Below are positions 22,871 through 22,906 of a stretch of 22,906 nucleotides of DNA, one piece after another; position 1 is the first letter of the stretch, and each line of letters starts with the position of its first letter. Source of the stretch: Candidatus Falkowbacteria bacterium LH_S3 (GTDB lineage Bacteria; Patescibacteriota; Patescibacteriia; Patescibacteriales; JAGXOH01); contig JAGXOH010000005.1 in the NCBI GenBank assembly GCA_023659985.1, positions 1 through 22,906 of the forward strand, written 5' to 3'. The notes under the pieces were generated by a model. That model was not told the origin of the DNA. It made no database searches and worked only from the letters and a program-made list of their open reading frames with translations. Made by a program: the position numbers and the translations under genes.

Positions 22871-22906
22871 ATGCATAGAAGAGAGTTAGAAAATAAGAAT
22901 GTGAGA
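22871..22906 (+). CDS. Start of an unidentified gene, cut by the window edge
   Basis: Twelve codons (MHRRELENKNVR) follow an ATG placed 29 bp after a strong promoter -10. The frame is open to the window end. Too little is present to suggest a function; the polar, charged beginning argues against a signal peptide. Confidence 0.55.
   Translation, partial: MHRRELENKNVR

Overview
This AT-rich window looks like a chromosomal segment of a Candidate Phyla Radiation (Patescibacteria) bacterium, most likely a Parcubacteria-type lineage. That is inferred from gene content and style: an abbreviated peptidoglycan cluster headed by a small membrane protein, a type IV pilus PilM-N-O set, mostly weak Shine-Dalgarno sites, a CapA-type protein fused to a Memo-like domain, and long intergenic arrays of degenerate 7-nt words. 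No ribosomal RNA is present to settle the lineage.

Layout. (1) 122-6949, minus strand: a cell-wall cluster read as small membrane protein, mraY, ftsW, murG, murC, murB. It makes lipid I and lipid II from UDP-MurNAc precursors and polymerises the glycan; murD, murE and murF are not in the window. Both flanks of murC carry hairpin-plus-heptad repeats, and the murC stop codon and last residues lie inside one of them. (2) 7084-12334, plus strand: a pilB-type extension ATPase followed by four glycan-related genes (GT2, DUF2304 membrane protein, two GT4 glycosyltransferases). (3) 12338-14848, minus strand: pilM, pilN, pilO and a small single-pass protein, convergent with the glycosyltransferases with only 3 bp between stop codons. 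(4) 14849-15768: a 900-bp gene-free stretch filled mostly by a heptad-word repeat array. (5) 15769-17690, plus strand: rpmG (51 aa), a putative lipoprotein, an AI-2E family permease and tRNA-Trp(CCA), followed by a terminator-like hairpin. (6) 17746-21932: a two-gene cassette bracketed by a 40-bp perfect direct repeat. Its genes are a Ca-binding-repeat surface protein with a KPVIYLYP domain and a membrane-anchored Memo-CapA fusion, translationally coupled and ended by a strong terminator. (7) 22001-22906: a class I methyltransferase on the minus strand and the first codons of a plus-strand gene, each with a good divergent promoter.

The genes mostly concern the envelope: wall synthesis, pilus assembly, surface glycosylation and anchored extracytoplasmic enzymes. 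The most unusual material is non-coding or contextual: the two families of repeat arrays, the capture of the murC 3' end by a repeat, and the repeat-bracketed cassette next to tRNA-Trp.
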